From positions 62,001-126,000 of the forward strand of contig LUQO01000031.1 in NCBI GenBank assembly GCA_001627865.1: DNA of 64,000 nucleotides, written 5' to 3'. The position numbers were made by a program, and so were the translations under genes. The DNA comes from SAR324 cluster bacterium REDSEA-S27_B3. GTDB taxonomy: Bacteria; SAR324; NAC60-12. This document shows, piece after piece, positions 58,591 to 64,000 of the stretch (the stretch's first letter is position 1; the number at the start of each line of letters is the position of its first letter). The notes beneath the pieces were generated by a model. That model saw only the letters and a program-made list of their open reading frames with translations. It was not told the DNA's origin and did no database searches.

Positions 58591-60057
58591 ATGCCGTTGG
58601 AGATGAAAAACAATGTAACATCCATCAACGCATTAAATAATCTGGAGAAAGCACAAAATGAATTATCAGATTCTTTAATACGCTTATCTTCAGGACAAAT
58701 GATCAACAAAGCCGCAGATTCTCCGGTAGGAATGATTGTTTCTGAAGGTCTTCGTGCACAGATTGCCAGTGTGCATCAAGCTCTTCAAGATACCGAATTT
58801 TCATTGTCATTGGTTCAGACTGCTGAAGGAGCATTGGTGGAAGTGAATAACTTACTGCTGGAAATGCGTCAGTTAGCAACTACAGCTGCAAATGAAGGTG
58901 CCAATGATTATGGAATGATGTTGGGGCTTCAGTTTCAGATTAGAAACGCAGTCGAAAGTATTGACCGTATTTCAAGGTTTACCAGCTTTGGCAAAAAAAA
59001 TCTGCTCGATGGCAGTCACGGTGCAACGGGAATGGGTGATAACGAAGAACTGGTATTTCTTAGAGCATCATCAAACACGGTCGCTTCACCTGTCAGCGGT
59101 TATGAAGTAGAAATTGATGAACTGCCGTTACGGGCAAGTCTGACGGAAGACCTTGATGACGAAGATGCATCCGGATTAGAAATTATTTTAGAAGAAGAAG
59201 ACGGTCCTGTGATTAGAGTTAGTAATCCGGAGGGAGCTACCGCTCTTGGATTTGCTAACCGACTGAAAGATGCTGTATCAGCAGCTAACATGAATCTGGA
59301 GATACAATTTGACGCTGATGACGAAGAACTCACAATCCAGCATCGCGAATATGGGGTCATCAAAGGATTTTGGATCACAAGCTCTAAGGATGGAATTCTG
59401 ACAGACGACGAGTTCGAACCAAAATTATTTCATGGCCAGGACATTAAGGGGACAATAGGAGATGAGCCCGCGGATGGTGATGGTCTGATACTTACAGGTG
59501 ATTTCAATAACAGTAAAACAAGCGGTTTGAGTGTAGCATTTTTAGGCGACAGTACCGGAAATGCGGGAAGTGTGACTGTTGCTCAAAATTCACTAAAATT
59601 TCAAGCAGGACCAAGTGGATACGAAAAAATCATGGTTGCGCTGAATAGCACACATTCTAACTCACTGGGACAAGGTGTTGATAACAGAAGTGGATTTAAT
59701 AATTTATCAGATATCAGGCTGACGTCAGCCCAGGAGGCGATTGATACAATCAGCCTTGTGGATCATGCGCTTGATCAATTATCATTGCAGCGAGCACAGC
59801 TTGGATCTGTGCAGAAACATACACTTGAAACCAATATTTCAACACTGAGGAATACTGCTGAAAATTTAACTGCAGCAGAATCAAGTGTACGCGACACAGA
59901 TTTGGCGAAGGAGATTGTAAATTTTACTACAAACCAGATACTTACAGAAACTGCCGCAGCAGCTGTTGCCCAGGCGAATCAGACAGCTGTGCGAGTTTTA
60001 CGACTGTTGTTCCACCATCATGTATATGATCACGGGACATTTTTTTCAGACCATTGA
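58591..60057 (+). CDS. Flagellin (488 aa)
   Basis: MPLEMKNNVTSINALNNLEKAQNELSDSLIRLSSGQMINKAADSPVGM; C-terminal NLTAAESSVRDTDLAKEIVNFTTNQILTETAAAAVAQANQ. Confidence 0.94.
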   Translation: MPLEMKNNVTSINALNNLEKAQNELSDSLIRLSSGQMINKAADSPVGMIVSEGLRAQIASVHQALQDTEFSLSLVQTAEGALVEVNNLLLEMRQLATTAANEGANDYGMMLGLQFQIRNAVESIDRISRFTSFGKKNLLDGSHGATGMGDNEELVFLRASSNTVASPVSGYEVEIDELPLRASLTEDLDDEDASGLEIILEEEDGPVIRVSNPEGATALGFANRLKDAVSAANMNLEIQFDADDEELTIQHREYGVIKGFWITSSKDGILTDDEFEPKLFHGQDIKGTIGDEPADGDGLILTGDFNNSKTSGLSVAFLGDSTGNAGSVTVAQNSLKFQAGPSGYEKIMVALNSTHSNSLGQGVDNRSGFNNLSDIRLTSAQEAIDTISLVDHALDQLSLQRAQLGSVQKHTLETNISTLRNTAENLTAAESSVRDTDLAKEIVNFTTNQILTETAAAAVAQANQTAVRVLRLLFHHHVYDHGTFFSDH

Positions 60058-60069
60058 GCATTTCAGATA

Positions 60070-61443
60070 ATGCGCCTTGACGACACAATTGCAGCAATAG
60101 CAACTCCTCTCCAGCCATCAGGACTTGGGGTTATCAGGGTAAGCGGGAATCAGGCAGTTCCCATGGTGGAACAATTGTTTAAAAGCTCTAATACAACGCT
60201 GAAAAAATCGGAAACGCATAAGCTTATTCAAGGATGGATTCATGATGACGGAAAACTCATTGACAAGGTTTTGGTTGTCCTCATGCGTTCTCCAAGATCA
60301 TACACAACAGAGGATGTGGTTGAAATTCAGTGTCATGGAAGTCCCTTTATTTTGCGTACAATTTTGGATTTGGTTTTGCGTCAAGGGGCGCGTTTAGCTG
60401 AGGCAGGAGAGTTTACTCAAAGAGCTTTTCTACATGGCCGCATAGACTTGACCCAGGCTGAAGCAGTTTTGGATCTGGTTCATGCTGGTTCAGTTGTAGG
60501 AGCAAGACTGGCAGCTCAACAACTGCGCGGAAAACTTTATCACGCCATTGAAGAGGTTAAACAGCAGGTTGTGTCCACCGCATCACTTGTTGAGGCAACC
60601 ATTGAATTCCCTGAAGAAGATACAGAATTTATGCACCGGGACGAATGTCTGCAACGTATTGAGCAAGCTTGTACTGATATAGAAAATTTATTGGTTCATG
60701 CTGATCAGGGATTAAGGATGCGTGAAGGGTTTAATGTAGTACTGATTGGCAGGCCGAATGTAGGCAAATCTTCGCTGATGAATACTTTGCTGCGTGAGCA
60801 AAGAGCGATTGTTACTACAATTCCTGGCACTACACGCGATTATATTGAGGAGTCGGTACAGATTAAGGGACTGGCTTTTCGCCTGACTGACACAGCAGGC
60901 ATCAGGCACACAAAAGACCTGATTGAAACAGAAGGAATCAGACAGACTCATAATGTGTTGAGCCGGGCCGACCTGGTGTTGCTGATATTGGATGCCAGCG
61001 AGAAGCTGAATGATGAAGATTTGAGTTTGTTCAGTGAAATTATAAAGGAAAGGACTATTACTGTTCTCAATAAAATCGATCTCCTATCCGGAAGAAAACC
61101 GGATTGGTATAAAGAAATTTCTGGAAATGAATCTGTTTTAATTTCAGCAAAAACCGGTGACGGATGTGATGAGCTGGAATCAAGATTGTTTGACAAAGCA
61201 ACTCAGGGTGGTTTGCCGCAGGAAGATGAAATCTGGATCACAAATCGCAGACAAAAGCAGGCGGCCGAACAAGCCCTTGTTGCCTTGCTGCAGGCAAGGG
61301 AGGGTTTGGAACAGTCCAAAGGGGAAGAGTTTATTGCTGTGGATTTGAGATCAAGCTTAAACGCGCTTGGTGATATTGTTGGACAAACAACGTCTGATGA
61401 TTTGCTTGGCCGGATTTTTTCTGATTTTTGTATAGGAAAATAA
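60070..61443 (+). CDS. mnmE: tRNA modification GTPase MnmE (TrmE)
   Basis: IAAIATPLQPSGLGVIRVSG; GRPNVGKSSLMNTLL; TTIPGTTRDYIEE; C-terminal DDLLGRIFSDFCIGK. Confidence 0.98.
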   Translation: MRLDDTIAAIATPLQPSGLGVIRVSGNQAVPMVEQLFKSSNTTLKKSETHKLIQGWIHDDGKLIDKVLVVLMRSPRSYTTEDVVEIQCHGSPFILRTILDLVLRQGARLAEAGEFTQRAFLHGRIDLTQAEAVLDLVHAGSVVGARLAAQQLRGKLYHAIEEVKQQVVSTASLVEATIEFPEEDTEFMHRDECLQRIEQACTDIENLLVHADQGLRMREGFNVVLIGRPNVGKSSLMNTLLREQRAIVTTIPGTTRDYIEESVQIKGLAFRLTDTAGIRHTKDLIETEGIRQTHNVLSRADLVLLILDASEKLNDEDLSLFSEIIKERTITVLNKIDLLSGRKPDWYKEISGNESVLISAKTGDGCDELESRLFDKATQGGLPQEDEIWITNRRQKQAAEQALVALLQAREGLEQSKGEEFIAVDLRSSLNALGDIVGQTTSDDLLGRIFSDFCIGK

Positions 61444-61447
61444 AAAG

Positions 61448-61849
61448 ATGACAGAAAGTGGTTTAAAGGACTTGCTTGAAAAACAGCAAACACTGCTGAT
61501 GGAACTTCTGGACTTTTCACAGCGTCAATTTGCTGAAACTGATCCAGTCGGTCTGGATAACCTTCTTTCACAAAAAGACAGATGTTTTGAAGAGCTTCAA
61601 AAGATAGATTCTCTGCTTGAAAAATGGCATGAACAATACAAACGTCCACTTCACGAAGCTGAACAAAAACTTGATAGTATTATTCAGGATTTACTGGAAA
61701 AAATTCTGCTTTCAGAAAAGGATTTTGAAAAAATAGTAGGTCGTGAAAAAAATGCTGTTTCTTTGCAAATAGACCAGTTAAGCCGTCAAATGCAATACCG
61801 CAAAGAACCTGGTCAACAAAGACATCAAATAAAAAACATGAAAACATAG
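61448..61849 (+). CDS. Hypothetical coiled-coil protein, possibly FlgN/FliT-like chaperone
   Basis: 133-aa all-helical ORF immediately after mnmE; FlgN-like pattern only suggestive. Confidence 0.6.
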   Translation: MTESGLKDLLEKQQTLLMELLDFSQRQFAETDPVGLDNLLSQKDRCFEELQKIDSLLEKWHEQYKRPLHEAEQKLDSIIQDLLEKILLSEKDFEKIVGREKNAVSLQIDQLSRQMQYRKEPGQQRHQIKNMKT

Positions 61850-61862
61850 AGCACATATAACA

Positions 61863-62891
61863 ATGCAATTTACAGCTTACCAAATTGAGTCAATGTTGGA
61901 TAAATTTCAACAAGCACATTTCCCAATAGACAAATCAATCAGCGAAACACTGAGTCTTTCAGAAGAAGCGATCAGTGAAGCACGTCAGCACTTTCGTCCG
62001 CCTGAAGATCAGACTTCATCCGTAATATCGCCAAAAGATATCATACGTTTGATTGAGGACCAAGCTGATTATGACCCTATTGTGGATTATGTGCAGCAGA
62101 GTCGGGCCGGACGTTTTGTAGAACCAGTTTATGTTCCGGAAAATGTACCTCCTTCTTTTTCTCTGGTAACAGATCGCACACCGTCTGTGCGGGAAGATTC
62201 TACTGATGTGCAGGAAAATCCGGACAGTGAATCTGCGGAAAAAGATCATTCTGATGCCGGATTGGGCAGCAAAACAGGAGGTGTGGAAGATAAGGTTTCT
62301 GTTAGTGAAGCTGAAGAGGAAAAAGATGAAACAGTGGCTGAGAACATTGAAATATCAACTGCTGAAAAGCTTACTGAGAGAAAGAGTAAGGATCAAAAAG
62401 TTGCAGATCAAACAAAAGAAGCGGATAAAGAAAGTGTATCTGTAAAATCTGAACAGGATTCAAAAAAATCAAAAAAAACTAAGCAAAAAAAACCCACAGA
62501 TTCTGCAGCCAAGTTATTTGAGAGCATTGATGAAGATGATCTGGATGAAGAATTTGAATTTGATGGTAAAGGTCTGCATGGAGAAGATGATGAAGATAAA
62601 GATGTTGTCTTTGGAGATGGTCCTATTGACGCCAAGTCAATGAGCAGATTTGTACAAAATTTTCCAGACAGCGCAATTAAATTTATGTTCAGAAAAAATT
62701 TAGACGGGAAACATTTACCTGCAGGGTATGAAGAAATATATCTAAAATGGGAAAAACGTGGTTTGTCACGCGGACGTCTGAAAAAGTATTTATTTAAATT
62801 GATGGAATGGGAGAACTTTCCTGATATACCTGTCAATGAGGTGGTGAAAAAAATCAGGGATCGTCAATATGATCTGAAAGATAAAAAATAA
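61863..62891 (+). CDS. Hypothetical protein with long charged, probably disordered central region
   Basis: 342 aa; Glu/Asp/Lys-rich centre (SEAEEEKDETVAENIE...KKSKKTKQKKPTD) flanked by more ordered ends; stop overlaps the next start. Confidence 0.75.
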   Translation: MQFTAYQIESMLDKFQQAHFPIDKSISETLSLSEEAISEARQHFRPPEDQTSSVISPKDIIRLIEDQADYDPIVDYVQQSRAGRFVEPVYVPENVPPSFSLVTDRTPSVREDSTDVQENPDSESAEKDHSDAGLGSKTGGVEDKVSVSEAEEEKDETVAENIEISTAEKLTERKSKDQKVADQTKEADKESVSVKSEQDSKKSKKTKQKKPTDSAAKLFESIDEDDLDEEFEFDGKGLHGEDDEDKDVVFGDGPIDAKSMSRFVQNFPDSAIKFMFRKNLDGKHLPAGYEEIYLKWEKRGLSRGRLKKYLFKLMEWENFPDIPVNEVVKKIRDRQYDLKDKK

Positions 62892-63403
62892 TGAAAGTAA
62901 ATAAATTCCGTTCAAACGTCGCGGCTGTGATAATTCATCCCTTAGAAAAAAAAGTGCTGATGTTCCGGAGACTTGCTGAAAAAGACAAAAAGTCCGGGTT
63001 TTTGACAGACGGAGGTCAGCTGAGATGGAATTGGCAGTTTCCTCAAGGAGGAGTGAATCATGGTGAAACCGAAGAAGAGGCCCTTTTTCGTGAACTTGAA
63101 GAAGAAATTGGGACAAATGACGTAAAAATCATTCGTGCAGCAGAAAAAAGGGTACGCTACCATTATCCTCTGAAAGTAAAGCGCATACTGGATCTGAATC
63201 CGGAATGGAAACCTTTTCGCGGTCAGCAGCAGCGCTGGTTTCTGCTGCATTTGAATTGTGAAACTGACAAAATTTCTTTTAACCATCAACCTATCGAGTT
63301 TGATGCTTTTCAGTGGATTTCCCCCCGTAATGGTCTAAGCAAAGTTGTTCCTTTCAAACGTAAAGCATACCGCAAGGGTCTGCGCCTGTTGAAGATTTTG
63401 TGA
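62891..63403 (+). CDS. Nudix hydrolase, RppH-like
   Basis: WNWQFPQGGVNHGETEEEALFRELEEEIG Nudix box; RRYHYP-like and FRGQQQRWFLLHL motifs typical of RppH. Confidence 0.92.
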   Translation: MKVNKFRSNVAAVIIHPLEKKVLMFRRLAEKDKKSGFLTDGGQLRWNWQFPQGGVNHGETEEEALFRELEEEIGTNDVKIIRAAEKRVRYHYPLKVKRILDLNPEWKPFRGQQQRWFLLHLNCETDKISFNHQPIEFDAFQWISPRNGLSKVVPFKRKAYRKGLRLLKIL

Positions 63404-63579
63404 TTTGATATTTTTGCTAAACACAAAATCCTGAAAATCCCACAAAAATTCAAATTAAATACTATCCAGTTTTAAACAGCAGCTGTTATACTGGAACATC
63501 CGAAGCAGCAGTCAGAATTTCATAAAATCTTTTTGATTCTGAACTCAAACAAGAAAACTAGTCATAAAAAGGTATTACG

Positions 63580-64000
63580 ATGCTAATGATAATTTCTCCG
63601 GCAAAAACACTGGATTTTGAGAGCCCCGCAACAACTGACAGTCATAGCATTCCTGATTATCTGGAAAATTCTGCGGAACTGATTGGCATCATGAAGAAAA
63701 AATCTTCAAAAAAACTGATGAATCTTATGCAGATCAGCCAAAATATTGCTGAACTAAATGTTGAGCGGTTTAATAATTGGGAATTACCATTTAATCCAGA
63801 AAATGCAAAACAGGCATTGTTAGCGTTTAAAGGCGATGTATATTCTGGGCTTAGCGCGTCAACGCTATCTGAAGACGAACTTAATTATGCTCAAACGCAT
63901 CTACGAATCATTTCGGGTCTTTATGGATTGTTAAGACCTCTTGACCTGATGCAGCCCTACCGTCTGGAAATGGGGCTTAAACTGAAATCAAAAAAAGGAA
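63580..64000 (+). CDS. yaaA: YaaA (DUF328) peroxide stress protein, truncated by window edge
   Basis: [19 protein letters not shown]...[13 protein letters not shown]...[28 protein letters not shown]. Confidence 0.95.
   Translation, partial: MLMIISPAKTLDFESPATTDSHSIPDYLENSAELIGIMKKKSSKKLMNLMQISQNIAELNVERFNNWELPFNPENAKQALLAFKGDVYSGLSASTLSEDELNYAQTHLRIISGLYGLLRPLDLMQPYRLEMGLKLKSKKG

Noticed and set aside
1-64000. CRISPR array, prophage, integron or toxin-antitoxin module
   Set aside because: No regularly spaced direct repeats, integrase, phage structural genes or convincing TA pairs were found by eye.

Overview
Gene-dense 64 kb bacterial chromosomal window, probably from a Gram-negative, possibly deltaproteobacterial or SAR324-like lineage (taxonomy is inference from gene content). 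From 1 to about 45.4 kb most genes are on the minus strand: a 4-hydroxybenzoyl-CoA-reductase-like molybdo-flavoenzyme locus with a CoA ligase, tldD, argG, trxB, mutL, a siroheme nitrite/sulfite reductase, hemE, argC, an iscRSU-hscBA operon, ribH, gltBD, and yidC-yidD-rnpA-rpmH. From 45.8 to 64 kb the plus strand carries a flagellar filament locus (three flagellins, an oversized fliD, fliS), mnmE, an rppH-like Nudix gene and a partial yaaA. Main points for follow-up: (1) a probable selenocysteine protein at 23494-23838 (minus), Spx/ArsC-like, with an in-frame UGA in a U-T-S-C motif and a strong hairpin directly at the UGA; the supplied ORF track truncates it. (2) Two tandem ~200-bp imperfect copies of an apparently structured RNA upstream of the nitrite/sulfite reductase (17784-18233), with compensatory changes in several hairpins, resembling a tandem riboswitch or leader. 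(3) A 1074-aa FliD with an internal triplicated ~100-aa domain. (4) A membrane-anchored cold-shock-domain protein. (5) A ~2.4 kb apparently non-coding stretch between fliS and a GNAT gene, containing duplicated hairpins. (6) A near-consensus sigma-28 promoter in front of the first flagellin. No tRNA, rRNA, CRISPR array or intact transposase was recognised.
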